64,000 nucleotides of DNA, from assembly GCA_020849855.1 (NCBI GenBank), contig JADZFO010000027.1, positions 132,057-196,056 on the forward strand. The letters run 5' to 3'. The position numbers and the translations under genes are program-made. Origin of the DNA: a bacterium (lineage in GTDB: Bacteria; 4484-113; JAFGCY01). This document shows, piece after piece, positions 51,426 through 59,837 of the stretch (positions within the stretch are counted from its first letter, which is position 1; each line of letters begins with the position of its first letter). The notes beneath the pieces were generated by a model. That model was not told the origin of the DNA and made no database searches. It saw only the letters and a list, made by a program, of their open reading frames with translations.

Positions 51426-54400
51426 ATGAAAGTTGAGCGCTACTTCACGCGGACTGGGCAGTCCCCCTATGACATGGTCAAATGGTCACGGCGTGACTGC
51501 GTGATCACAAACCCGGACGGCAGTGTTGTCTTCCAGATGACCGGCGCCGAGATCCCTGAGCAGTGGAGCCAGCTGGCCACGGACATCATGGTCAGCAAGT
51601 ACTTCCGCAAGGCCGGTGTGCCCCAGACCGACGAGGACGGCAACTACCGCTTCGACGAGAACGGCGACAAGGTCCTGGGCCCCGAGCGCTCCGTGCGCCA
51701 GGTTGTGCACCGCATGGCCGGCTGCTGGCGCTACTGGGGCGAGAAGTTTGGCTACTTCGACAGCGCCGAGGACGCCCAGGCTTTCTACGACGAAATCGCC
51801 TACACCATGCTGACCCAGATGGCCGCGCCCAACAGCCCGCAGTGGTTCAACACCGGCCTGCACTGGGCCTATGGCATCAACGGCCCCGCCCAGGGCCACT
51901 ACTATGTCGACCCCGCCAGCGGCGAGGTCAAGCGCTCCGAAGACGCCTACACGCATCCCCAGCCCCACGCCTGCTTCATCCAGAGCGTCTCCGACGACCT
52001 GGTCAATGAAGGCGGCATCATGGACCTCTGGGTCCGCGAGGCCCGGCTCTTCAAGTACGGCTCCGGCACCGGCACCAACTTCTCCGGCCTGCGCGGCGAC
52101 GGCGAGCCCCTTTCCGGCGGCGGTGTATCCAGCGGCCTGATGAGCTTCCTGAAGATCGGCGACCGCGCCGCGGCCGCGATCAAGAGTGGCGGCACGACGC
52201 GCCGCGCCGCCAAGATGGTTTGCCTGGACATCGACCACCCGGATATCGAGAAGTTCGTCAACTGGAAGGTCGAGGAAGAGGACAAGGTCGCCGCGCTGGT
52301 GGCCGGCTCCAAGGGCCGCTACAACACCAGCTATGAAGGCGAGGCCTATGTCACGGTCTCGGGCCAGAACAGCAACAACTCCGTGCGCCTGAGCAACGAG
52401 TTCCTGGATGCCGTCATCTCCGACACCGACTGGCACCTGCGCTGGCGCACCGACGGCCGGGTCTGCAAGACCCTCAAGGCGCGCGAGCTCTGGGACAAGA
52501 TCGGCTATGCCGCCTGGCGCTGCGCTGACCCAGGCGTGCAGTTTGATTCCACCATCAACGAATGGCACACCTGCCCGCAGAGCGGCCGCATCAATGCCTC
52601 CAACCCCTGCAGCGAGTACATGTTCCTCGACGACACGGCCTGCAACCTGGCGTCGATCAACCTGCTGACCCTGCTGGACGAGCGCACCGGCCGCTTTGAC
52701 ATCCAGGCTTACCGCCACGCCATCCGCATCTGGACCATCGTGCTGGAGATCAGCGTGCTGATGGCCCAGTTCCCCAGCTATGAGATCGCCCGCAAGAGCT
52801 TCGATTTCCGCACTCTGGGCCTCGGCTATGCCAACCTCGGCACCTGCCTGATGGTCCTGGGCATCCCCTATGACAGCGAGAAGGGCCGCGCCATCGGCGG
52901 CGCTCTGGCCTCCATCATGACCGGCTGCAGCTATGCCGCCAGCGCAGAGATGGCGGCGCAGCTTGGCGCCTTTGCCCAGTACGGCCTGAACCGGGAAGAC
53001 ATGCTGCGCGTGATGCGCAACCACCGCCGCGCGGCCTACAACACGGACAGGCATGACTACGAAGGCCTGACGATCCCCCCGCAGGGCCTCGACGACAAGG
53101 CCTGCCCCGCGGACCTGCTGGTGGCCGCCCGCCACGCCTGGGATGAGGCGCTGGAGCTGGGCGAGGAGCATGGCTACCGCAACGCGCAGACCACCGTCAT
53201 TGCACCCACCGGGACTATCGGCCTGCTGATGGACTGCGACACCACGGGTGTCGAGCCGGATTTCGCCCTGGTCAAGTTCAAGAAACTGGCCGGCGGCGGT
53301 TATTTCAAGATCGTCAACCAGAGCCTGCCGCGCGCCCTGGCCGCCCTGAGCTACAGCCAGGAGGAGATCAGCCGCATCATCACTTATGTGATCGGCTCCT
53401 CCAGCTTTGAGTTCGCGCCGCACGTCAACCGCGAAAGCCTGCTGGCCAAGGGCCTGCAGGAGGCTGAAATCAGCCGTCTGGAGTCCCTGCTTCCGGGCAT
53501 GTTTGAGCTGGCCCACGCCTTCGGCGTATACACGGTGGGCGAGGACTGCCTGCGCCGTCTGGGCTTCTCTGAGGCGGTCTGGCAGAAGCCGGGCTTCAAC
53601 CTGCTGCGTGAGCTGGGCTTCAGCCGCGAGCAGATCGAGGAAGCCAACGACCACATCTGCGGCATGATGACCATTGAGGGCGCCCCGGCCCTGAAGGCCG
53701 AGCACCTGCCGGTCTTTGACTGCGCCAACCGCTGCGGCAAGCACGGCCAGCGCTTCATCCACCACGAGGGCCACATCCGCATGCTGGGCGCTGTGCAGCC
53801 CTTCATCAGCGGCGCGATCAGCAAGACCATCAACATGCCAAACGAGGTCAGCGTTGAGGACATCCAGGACAGCTACATGCTTTCCTGGCGCCTGGGCCTC
53901 AAGGCCAACGCGCTTTACCGCGATGGCTGCAAGCTGAGCCAGCCCCTGAGCACCAAGAGCGACACGGAAGACAAGGACGAGAAGAAGGAAGAGAAGACCC
54001 TTGAGGTCGCGCTCGCGGCCAAGCCCGAGCCGCAGAAGATGCCGGTCAGCCCGCGCGAGGCGATGGCGCTGCAGATCCACGCGCCGATCCGTCGCCCGCT
54101 GCCCAAGAAGCGCAAGGGCTATACGGTGGAAGCCCGCGTCGGCGGCCACAAGATCTATCTGCGCACCGGCGACTACGAAGACGGCAGCCTCGGCGAGATC
54201 TTCATCGACATGCACAAGGAAGGCGCGGCCTTCCGCAGCCTGATGAACTGCTTTGCCATCGCCGTCTCCAAGGGCCTGCAGTACGGCGTGCCGCTGGAGG
54301 AGTTCGTGGAGACCTTCGTCTTCACCCGCTTCGAGCCCTCCGGCGTCTGCGACCATCCGAACATCAAGTTCGCCAACAGCGTGATCGACTTCATCTTCCG

Positions 54401-54869
54401 CGAGCTGGGCATGACCTACATGGGCCGCACGGACTTTGTCCAGGTCAAGCCCGCGGATGGCATCAGCGAGCAGCAGGCGGTGGCCGAGGGCCTTCCGGCG
54501 GGCAGCGCCCCGCGCCTTGAGCCCAAGCCGCAGAAGAGCGCCAGCCAGGTTGCGCGTGAACAGCGCAGCGCGGCCAAGGCGGCCGAGAGCGAGCCGGCCG
54601 CGGAGGCGGACCTGGACGACTACCTGGCGTCATCCGGCACGGCGAACGGCAATGGCCACGGGCACAGCAACGGTAATGGCAATGGCAACGGCGGTCACGC
54701 CCTGGCCTCAGACCCGGCTGCTGTGGCGGTCAGCATGAGCGCGCTGGATGAGCAGATGTCCTCGCTGATGGGCGACGCGCCCTTCTGCGACCTCTGCGGC
54801 CATACGACAGTGCGCAACGGCTCCTGCTATAAGTGCCTGAACTGCGGCAACAGCCAGGGCTGCAGCTAA
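51426..54869 (+). CDS. nrdJ: Ribonucleoside-diphosphate reductase, adenosylcobalamin-dependent (class II)
   Basis: 1147 residues. Reduces ribonucleotides with a B12-generated radical, needing no oxygen. Core: [60 protein letters not shown] (the NPCSE active-site segment), [21 protein letters not shown]-terminal TSCPD-type domain: [21 protein letters not shown] low-complexity linker ([17 protein letters not shown]) leads to a Cys-rich tail [20 protein letters not shown], presumed to carry the electron-relay or zinc cysteines. Start: ATG 51426 after TTGGAGG. The last 46 codons are duplicated at 56811-56948. Confidence 0.95.
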   Translation: MKVERYFTRTGQSPYDMVKWSRRDCVITNPDGSVVFQMTGAEIPEQWSQLATDIMVSKYFRKAGVPQTDEDGNYRFDENGDKVLGPERSVRQVVHRMAGCWRYWGEKFGYFDSAEDAQAFYDEIAYTMLTQMAAPNSPQWFNTGLHWAYGINGPAQGHYYVDPASGEVKRSEDAYTHPQPHACFIQSVSDDLVNEGGIMDLWVREARLFKYGSGTGTNFSGLRGDGEPLSGGGVSSGLMSFLKIGDRAAAAIKSGGTTRRAAKMVCLDIDHPDIEKFVNWKVEEEDKVAALVAGSKGRYNTSYEGEAYVTVSGQNSNNSVRLSNEFLDAVISDTDWHLRWRTDGRVCKTLKARELWDKIGYAAWRCADPGVQFDSTINEWHTCPQSGRINASNPCSEYMFLDDTACNLASINLLTLLDERTGRFDIQAYRHAIRIWTIVLEISVLMAQFPSYEIARKSFDFRTLGLGYANLGTCLMVLGIPYDSEKGRAIGGALASIMTGCSYAASAEMAAQLGAFAQYGLNREDMLRVMRNHRRAAYNTDRHDYEGLTIPPQGLDDKACPADLLVAARHAWDEALELGEEHGYRNAQTTVIAPTGTIGLLMDCDTTGVEPDFALVKFKKLAGGGYFKIVNQSLPRALAALSYSQEEISRIITYVIGSSSFEFAPHVNRESLLAKGLQEAEISRLESLLPGMFELAHAFGVYTVGEDCLRRLGFSEAVWQKPGFNLLRELGFSREQIEEANDHICGMMTIEGAPALKAEHLPVFDCANRCGKHGQRFIHHEGHIRMLGAVQPFISGAISKTINMPNEVSVEDIQDSYMLSWRLGLKANALYRDGCKLSQPLSTKSDTEDKDEKKEEKTLEVALAAKPEPQKMPVSPREAMALQIHAPIRRPLPKKRKGYTVEARVGGHKIYLRTGDYEDGSLGEIFIDMHKEGAAFRSLMNCFAIAVSKGLQYGVPLEEFVETFVFTRFEPSGVCDHPNIKFANSVIDFIFRELGMTYMGRTDFVQVKPADGISEQQAVAEGLPAGSAPRLEPKPQKSASQVAREQRSAAKAAESEPAAEADLDDYLASSGTANGNGHGHSNGNGNGNGGHALASDPAAVAVSMSALDEQMSSLMGDAPFCDLCGHTTVRNGSCYKCLNCGNSQGCS

Positions 54870-54961
54870 TGTTTGACGCTGCAAGTGTGCGTTGAATAAG
54901 AGCGAGGACGGAAACGTGAATGCCAACGGCGAAGGAAGGCTCGAGGCAGGGGAGTAATTCA

Positions 54962-55711
54962 GTGGGAGTGTTTCAAAGGTCGTTTCTTTGTCAGATAGAC
55001 GGCTTCGTTAGATACTTGGCGGCAACTTGCCAAAGCAGCAGGCTACGGACTGTGCGCTACGAAGCTGCCAGGGCTTCAAAGTACCACCGTAGTGATGACG
55101 CGCTTGGATTCTTGATCGAGGAGGCAAACAAGCACATTGCGTTCGTGCAAAGAGACAGCCCACTCCATCGGGATGTCTTTGAAGAGACGGGTCATCAGCA
55201 TGATTACATTAATTTTCATTGTCGCTTGACCAAGCATGACCCGGCGTCTAAACCTGAGTTGACTAGCGTGCCTCATAGCCTAGAAGCACTTCTAACGAAT
55301 TCACAGCTGAAACGGTCCTGGCGTGTAGATCCAGAAAACTACATCAAGACACAAATGGGCTTATCAGTTAGACTGTCTCGACTTGACATTGCCGTATGGC
55401 CAGTTCACTGGGTTCGCAAGCAATCACGAGAATACCAGTGGTTTAACTGTACTGGACAAAGATTGGATCATGATACAGTCGAAATGATTAGGGCCATTAT
55501 GTTTGAGGCGCTTCGCAGGAAGGAAGACTTGGTACCGCAAAGCTGCATAGTGATTGACCCATTTGACAATGTTGTTTGGCGCAATGATTATGATCATTAC
55601 GCTGTGATTAGACGCGCAGACTATTGGGCCTCACAGTTCGCTGACGACTGGGAATCGCTTTCCCGTGATCTTAATGACACCTTGCGAAAGTTTGCGGTAG
55701 GTGGAAGCTAA
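54962..55711 (+). CDS. Orphan protein in the low-GC insertion behind nrdJ
   Basis: About 249 residues from GTG 54962, preceded by AGGGGAG; an ATG at 54920 would add 14 residues. I recognise no family. It is probably soluble and alpha/beta, with conserved-looking aromatic and charged stretches (FVQRDSPLHRDVFEETGHQH, YDHYAVIRRADYWASQFADD, YINFHCRLTKHDPASKP). The DNA is visibly poorer in GC than nrdJ, with a different codon choice. It is the first cargo gene between the two copies of the nrdJ 3' end. No signal peptide or membrane segment is seen. Confidence 0.6.
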   Translation: MGVFQRSFLCQIDGFVRYLAATCQSSRLRTVRYEAARASKYHRSDDALGFLIEEANKHIAFVQRDSPLHRDVFEETGHQHDYINFHCRLTKHDPASKPELTSVPHSLEALLTNSQLKRSWRVDPENYIKTQMGLSVRLSRLDIAVWPVHWVRKQSREYQWFNCTGQRLDHDTVEMIRAIMFEALRRKEDLVPQSCIVIDPFDNVVWRNDYDHYAVIRRADYWASQFADDWESLSRDLNDTLRKFAVGGS

Positions 55712-55810
55712 TAGATGCCAATGGAGTTCCTTTTAGCTTTGTAATGAGATGAGGATGAGTCTCAATGCCGGCGGTGACATAAATCAAGGTAATTTCTAAG
55801 GAGGTGTATT

Positions 55811-56776
55811 ATGAGTGTTCTTCGTCGCTTGAGCAGACTGAAAAGTGTGTCTGTATCGATTCCTCGTGACGAAAGCGGCTACCTGGGGAGAGAGTGTCCC
55901 GTCGAGGCGTGCCTGGGAATATTCAAGGTGCTTCCCGGTACAGGTATTGAGGGAGTGGACCTGTGCTACTGCCCTTACTGTGGTCACTCCTCGACAAATG
56001 ATCACTTTTGGACACCCGGGCAACTGGAGTATGCAAAGTCAGTTGCAATGCGGAAAGTGAGAGCAGCTTTGGACGCAGACCTTGGAGATTGGGCGCGCAG
56101 TTTTGGAACGCGGTCTTCAGGTGGGCTGATCAAGCTGTCAGCAGAATATCGGCCAGGAACAAGGCCGAGGCTGCGCAGGTACGCAGAACCTGAGCTGGAG
56201 ACACATGTTGAATGCGAGTTCTGCTCCCTCAAGTATGCAGTTTTCGGAATAATGGCATTCTGCCCCGATTGCGGTGCCCACAATTCGCTGCAACTACTTA
56301 ACAAGAATTATGAAACAGTTGAGCATGCGTTGCGTCTGGCGGAAACTGTGGCCGAGGAATTAAAGGTTGCGCTGATTGTAAATGCACTGGAAGATTGCGT
56401 TTCAATTCTCGATGGATTCGGGAGAGAGCTTACCCGAGTCCACATTGAGAAAAGAACTGGAACAAAGTGCGAAGAAGGAATTCACTTCCAGAGCCTCGAA
56501 GGAGCCTCCAAGAACTTGGAGGAACGCCTTGGTATCGACTTGAAGGCCGCATTGTCGCCCGATGAGTGGGAGACGTGCCGCAAGTCTATGGAGAAGAGGC
56601 ATGTCTTTGCGCACCGGTTCGGGGTAGCTGACGAAGCCTATCTGCGCAAGACCGGCCAGCAATCACGGCGAGGAAACAAAAAAGTGACAGTTGACACAGA
56701 AGAAGTAAGGCAGACACTCGATCTCTTACGCCGCATAGCTACTTTCTTATACGCAGAGATATGCAAAGCGCCCTAA
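55811..56776 (+). CDS. Zinc-ribbon protein with a HEPN-like C-terminal domain
   Basis: 321 residues in low-GC DNA; start ATG 55811 after AAGGAGGTG (ideal ribosome-binding site). N-terminal part: two zinc-binding clusters, RECPVEACLG with LCYCPYCGHS, and VECEFCSLKYAVFGIMAFCP followed by DCG (CxxC-x12-CxxC). C-terminal ~150 residues are all-helical and end with KSMEKRHVFAHRFGVADEAY; R-x4-H (RHVFAH) is the catalytic motif of HEPN ribonuclease domains, which are common in toxin-antitoxin and phage-defence systems. HEPN assignment is inference from motif and helical context. Second cargo gene of the nrdJ-associated insertion. Confidence 0.65.
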   Translation: MSVLRRLSRLKSVSVSIPRDESGYLGRECPVEACLGIFKVLPGTGIEGVDLCYCPYCGHSSTNDHFWTPGQLEYAKSVAMRKVRAALDADLGDWARSFGTRSSGGLIKLSAEYRPGTRPRLRRYAEPELETHVECEFCSLKYAVFGIMAFCPDCGAHNSLQLLNKNYETVEHALRLAETVAEELKVALIVNALEDCVSILDGFGRELTRVHIEKRTGTKCEEGIHFQSLEGASKNLEERLGIDLKAALSPDEWETCRKSMEKRHVFAHRFGVADEAYLRKTGQQSRRGNKKVTVDTEEVRQTLDLLRRIATFLYAEICKAP

Positions 56777-56810
56777 TCGACAAATCGTATTGCCATCCGA
56801 AGCTACTTTG

Positions 56811-56948
56811 AGCATGAGCGCGCTGGACGAGCAGATGTCATCCCTGATGGGCGACGAGCCCTTCTGCGACCTCTGCAGCCACACGACCGTGCGCAACGGC
56901 TCCTGCTACAAGTGCCTGAACTGTGGCAACAGCCAGGGCTGCAGCTAG
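56811..56948 (+). pseudogene. Detached duplicate of the nrdJ 3' end (46 codons)
   Basis: Aligns without gaps to 54732-54869. In 138 nt there are 10 differences: seven synonymous changes, two amino-acid changes (Ala to Glu, Gly to Ser) and TAA to TAG. All Cys codons of the Cys-rich tail are kept. The bias to synonymous change means both copies evolved as real coding sequence, so the pair was probably not made by a simple recent duplication. Here it has no start or ribosome-binding site and cannot be a gene alone. Confidence 0.9.
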
Positions 56949-56980
56949 CAGGGTAGGGCCGACGCGGGTAGGGCCGAGTT

Positions 56981-57682
56981 GGGTGGCGCCGACGTTCTGT
57001 CGGCGTACGGAGAATTCATCCGGGCTGCCCGGATCAGCCACACTACTCCTGGGGAAAGAACCTGGCCCACCTGTAGTCCCTGATCCCGGGCCAGCGCCGC
57101 TCGGGATTGCTCAGCACATACTCGATCTTCTCTATGAGGTCGTTTTCGCTGCGGATGATCCTGTCGTAGTAGTCGGGCTGCCAGAAAGGGGCTGTTCGAT
57201 CAGAGTAGCGGCAGATGTCCTTGGAGCTGAAGGTCTTCCAGCTTTGCACCTGTTTCTGGACAGTCTCACTCCCCATGAGTGAGAACACCAGATGGACATG
57301 GTCGTCCATCACCACATAGGCCAGCATCCAGTAGCGCTCCTTGTTGAAGAACTCCAGTGCCGAAGCCACCCTGTCGCGCTCGGCAGGCGTCATCGGGCTC
57401 TGCGTCTTGTGCAGGCGCCAGGTCAGGTAGTAAGTGGCTCCTTTCAGGCGCCAGTGAGGCAGGTCTGTCCGGTAAATGAAGAAGGGCTTGTCCATCAGTG
57501 GATTGTATTGGAAATGGTGCCAATCATTATGGTCTGCATAGATATTCAGCGTGAATGTCTAGTCAGCCCTGACTGAAAGAGGTTGCACCGTACGCCGACG
57601 ACACGTCGGCCCTACCCGGCATCGATATATTCCGGCAGCACGGATGAATGCACTGTACGCCGACGACACGTCGGCCCTACCC
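56981..57682 (-). mobile_element. REP-RAYT-REP unit downstream of nrdJ
   Basis: A RAYT gene (57043-57495) lies between inverted palindromes: GGTGGCGCCGACGTTCTGTC at 56982 onward and, reversed, GCCGACGACACGTCGGCCCTACCC-type copies from 57588. Similarity extends past the palindromes: GGCGTACGGAGAATTCATCC (57002) matches, inverted, the sequence around 57640-57660. Two further like-oriented palindromes follow at 57654 and 57720. Confidence 0.8.
57043..57495 (-). CDS. REP-associated tyrosine transposase (RAYT)
   Basis: 150 residues of the Y1_Tnp/TnpA-REP family, single-strand nucleases that mobilise or multiply palindromic REP sequences. Motifs: HWRLKGATYYLTWRLHKTQS, the paired histidines in YVVMDDHVHLVFSLM (HUH-type metal site), and FWQPDYYDRIIRSENDLIEK (tyrosine motif). 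Complete and probably active. The ATG at 57495 lies 6 nt from TACAAT on the reverse strand (57507-57502). Its flanking palindromes (GCCGACG...) differ from those around the RAYT in the SNF2 gene, implying specialised pairs of enzyme and repeat. Confidence 0.9.
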   Translation of the reverse strand: MDKPFFIYRTDLPHWRLKGATYYLTWRLHKTQSPMTPAERDRVASALEFFNKERYWMLAYVVMDDHVHLVFSLMGSETVQKQVQSWKTFSSKDICRYSDRTAPFWQPDYYDRIIRSENDLIEKIEYVLSNPERRWPGIRDYRWARFFPQE

Positions 57683-57748
57683 AGCACCTGTCAAGTCGAG
57701 CGGCGAGGTGGCTTGCACCGGGTGCCGACGACACGTCGGCCCCACCCA
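57588..57748. repeat. Three ACGCCGACGACACGTCGGC palindromes
   Basis: Copies at 57588-57617, 57654-57682 and 57720-57748, 66 bp apart, followed by half-copies (CCCAGCGTCGGC) to about 57795. They are probably the substrate repeats of the adjacent RAYT. Confidence 0.85.
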
Positions 57749-57749
57749 A

Positions 57750-58196
57750 CGTCGGCACTGCCCAGCGTCGGCTCCACCCAGCGTCGGCCCTGCACGGCTC
57801 GGCGCTGCCCTGAGCTGGCTCTGTTGTGATAAAGCGCGACTTTCTGGCCCGCAGCATGGCAAATCGCCTCACTGCCCGGGTATAGTTCAAGCGCGCTATG
57901 CAGCGTCTGGCGCTGCGCAGTATTGGGTACCTGGCGACACTTGCACTAGGGTGCAATGGAGTGTGAATACTGATGTACAGCAGACTGAGTTTTGTGAATG
58001 GTAGTAGTTTCGCAGCGCATTTTTCATCCACGCAAATCCCGGTGCTTTCCGGGGCTTCAAGGTTAAATCCCCAGCTCCTGCGGAATGCAAAAGGCACTTT
58101 GACGTTCGTTTACGGGCTGACAGGTTAAATGTGCCTGTCAGGCGCTGCCTTGGCCGTGCTGGTCTCACGTCGAATGGTATTGCAAAAATGTACAAG
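57750..58196. other. Gene-free region with AGGTTAAA array 2
   Basis: No gene. GGTTAAA at 58061 and 58123 (62 bp apart) form a two-unit array from about 58040 to 58130 with the block GGCACTTTGACGTTCGTTTA in between; the end lies 66 bp from the 3' end of the cytX-type gene. The rest is unremarkable. Confidence 0.6.
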
Positions 58197-59639
58197 TTAG
58201 GGCTGCTGCCCGGCAGTCGGCACCTGACTGCGGCTCTGACCGTTCTCTACGGCCAGGTCTCCAGCCGGCTTCTGTCCGGGCTCCCTGAACAGCAGGCTCA
58301 GCAGCAGGTAGGCCGCGGTGCTGACCAGGATGCAGGGCAGGCTGGCGCCGGTTTCCCAGGGCCGGATCGGCGGGTTGACGCCAAAGAAGGCCGTGACGAA
58401 GCGCAGAGCCGGGAAGCCCCCGGCCCAGTCATAGACCAGGAAGCCCAGCAGCCAGGCCAGCAGGGCCGTCCAGCGCAGGGCCGGCGGAGTGCCGGCGGGC
58501 TGGCTGCAGTCGCGCCGGACAAGCCAGTAGTGGGCGATGACGATGCTGAAGGCCGGCAGGAAGATCGAGCCGATGGCCAGCAGGAAGGGCTCGTAGGCCT
58601 CCACGCTGAGGGTCAGGGCGATCAGAGCGCCCAGCAGGCCGACGACGAAATGGCTGACCTTCACCGGCAGCCTGGGCAGGATGTTCTGTGCGCTGATACT
58701 GGTGCTGTAAATATCAAGGAAGGTGGTGGTGACGGTGCTCAGCAACACCAGGCAGATAGCCAGGATGGCCCAGGCCGCGCTGGTTCGGCCCAGCAGCTCA
58801 ATGACGATCATATCCGGGCTGGGGGCGGGCGGGCCGCCGGATACCAGGGCCCGCGAGGCGTCAAGGGCCAGCAGGAGGCCGACGGCGTACATCCAGGAGC
58901 CGCCGATGAAGTAGCCCCAGAAGGTGCCGCGCGAGGCCGACTGGGGGCTGCGGGCATAGCGGCTGTAGTCGGCGACGAGCGGCAGCCAGGAAACGCTCAT
59001 GGCGATCACCAGGTCCATGGCGGCCAGGATCGCCAGCGCGCCGCCGCTGCGCATCTCCAGCAGCCTGGCAAGGTCGGCGCTGCGCAGCACGATGAAGGTC
59101 ATGCCCAGGGTCAGGGCGAAGAGTGCAAGGCCGCTGCCGCGCTCGACCCACTTCCACAGCGGGCTGCTGCCGAAGAGGCAGGACCACAGCACGCACAGTC
59201 CGGCCAGCAGCGCGACCCAGAGCAGGCGCATGCCGGGGGCAGCTTCGCCGCTGGGCAGGCCGCAGAAGCCGGCCAGGGTGTCGAGGTAGCCGGCGCCGAC
59301 AAAGAGCATGAAGCCGGTCCAGCCGACCAGCTGCAGCACGTTGAAAAATGAAGGCAGCAGGCTGCCGATACGGCCATAGACAGGCCGGGCCAGGGCCATG
59401 GTGGGCAGGCCCTGGACAGCGCCGGTATGCGCCAGCAGCGCCATCAGTCCATTGCCGACGATACGGCCGAGCAGGATCGCGGCCAGTCCGCCCAGCAGGC
59501 CGACGCTGGTCAGCCCGGGCAGGCCGCCGGCCCAGATCTCGGTGATGGCGATTGCTGCGCCAAACCAGATCAGGCCGAGGTCAAGGCTGCCCAGCCTGCG
59601 CTGTTCAGTTGCGATGGGTTTGAGGCCGCTGTGCTCCAT
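58197..59639 (-). CDS. cytX: NCS1-family transporter, TPP-riboswitch-controlled (CytX-type, hydroxymethylpyrimidine)
   Basis: 480 residues with about twelve transmembrane helices of the nucleobase:cation symporter-1 family: LGLIWFGAAIAITEIWAGGL, LVGWTGFMLFVGAGYLDTLA, MDLVIAMSVSWLPLVADYSR (the family's W.P...DY.R) and VTTTFLDIYSTSISAQN. A TPP riboswitch lies immediately upstream (59798-59691). CytX proteins are NCS1 transporters under THI-box control and are assigned to uptake of the thiamine pyrimidine precursor, so that role is likely. Start: ATG 59639, after GGAG at 6-nt spacing; the ATG at 59696 is part of the aptamer. Confidence 0.87.
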   Translation of the reverse strand: MEHSGLKPIATEQRRLGSLDLGLIWFGAAIAITEIWAGGLPGLTSVGLLGGLAAILLGRIVGNGLMALLAHTGAVQGLPTMALARPVYGRIGSLLPSFFNVLQLVGWTGFMLFVGAGYLDTLAGFCGLPSGEAAPGMRLLWVALLAGLCVLWSCLFGSSPLWKWVERGSGLALFALTLGMTFIVLRSADLARLLEMRSGGALAILAAMDLVIAMSVSWLPLVADYSRYARSPQSASRGTFWGYFIGGSWMYAVGLLLALDASRALVSGGPPAPSPDMIVIELLGRTSAAWAILAICLVLLSTVTTTFLDIYSTSISAQNILPRLPVKVSHFVVGLLGALIALTLSVEAYEPFLLAIGSIFLPAFSIVIAHYWLVRRDCSQPAGTPPALRWTALLAWLLGFLVYDWAGGFPALRFVTAFFGVNPPIRPWETGASLPCILVSTAAYLLLSLLFREPGQKPAGDLAVENGQSRSQVPTAGQQP

Positions 59640-59690
59640 GCGCTGCTCCAGGCACGGGAAAGCCGCGACGCCGGGCCACAGGGGCCGGCC

Positions 59691-59798
59691 GCACATCCCT
59701 GCGCCGGCATTATCCGGATCAGGTTCCCTGGGTCGGACCCCGGGGCTTTGCCCCTGTCCCTCTCAGCCGCCGCCAGGCGGAATCGGCTCCCCACGTGC
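59691..59798 (-). promoter_or_regulatory. TPP riboswitch (THI element)
   Basis: On the reverse strand the conserved aptamer runs GGGGAGCC (59792-59785), GGCTGAGAGGGACAGGGG, then ACCCAGGGAACCTGATCCGG and ATAATGCCGGCGCAGGGA; outer GCAC/GTGC bases close P1. These are the standard thiamine-pyrophosphate contacts (CUGAGA and the GAACCUGAUC block). Between it and the start lie 51 nt for an expression platform. Thiamine pyrophosphate should turn the transporter off. Confidence 0.95.
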
Positions 59799-59837
59799 TG
59801 CGCTATGTTAGCACGGCTAAGCAGCTTCACTGGCAGT

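Noticed and set aside
59639-59696. N-terminal extension of cytX to ATG 59696
   Set aside because: The ATG lies in the conserved aptamer end of the TPP riboswitch; the ATG at 59639 has its own ribosome-binding site.
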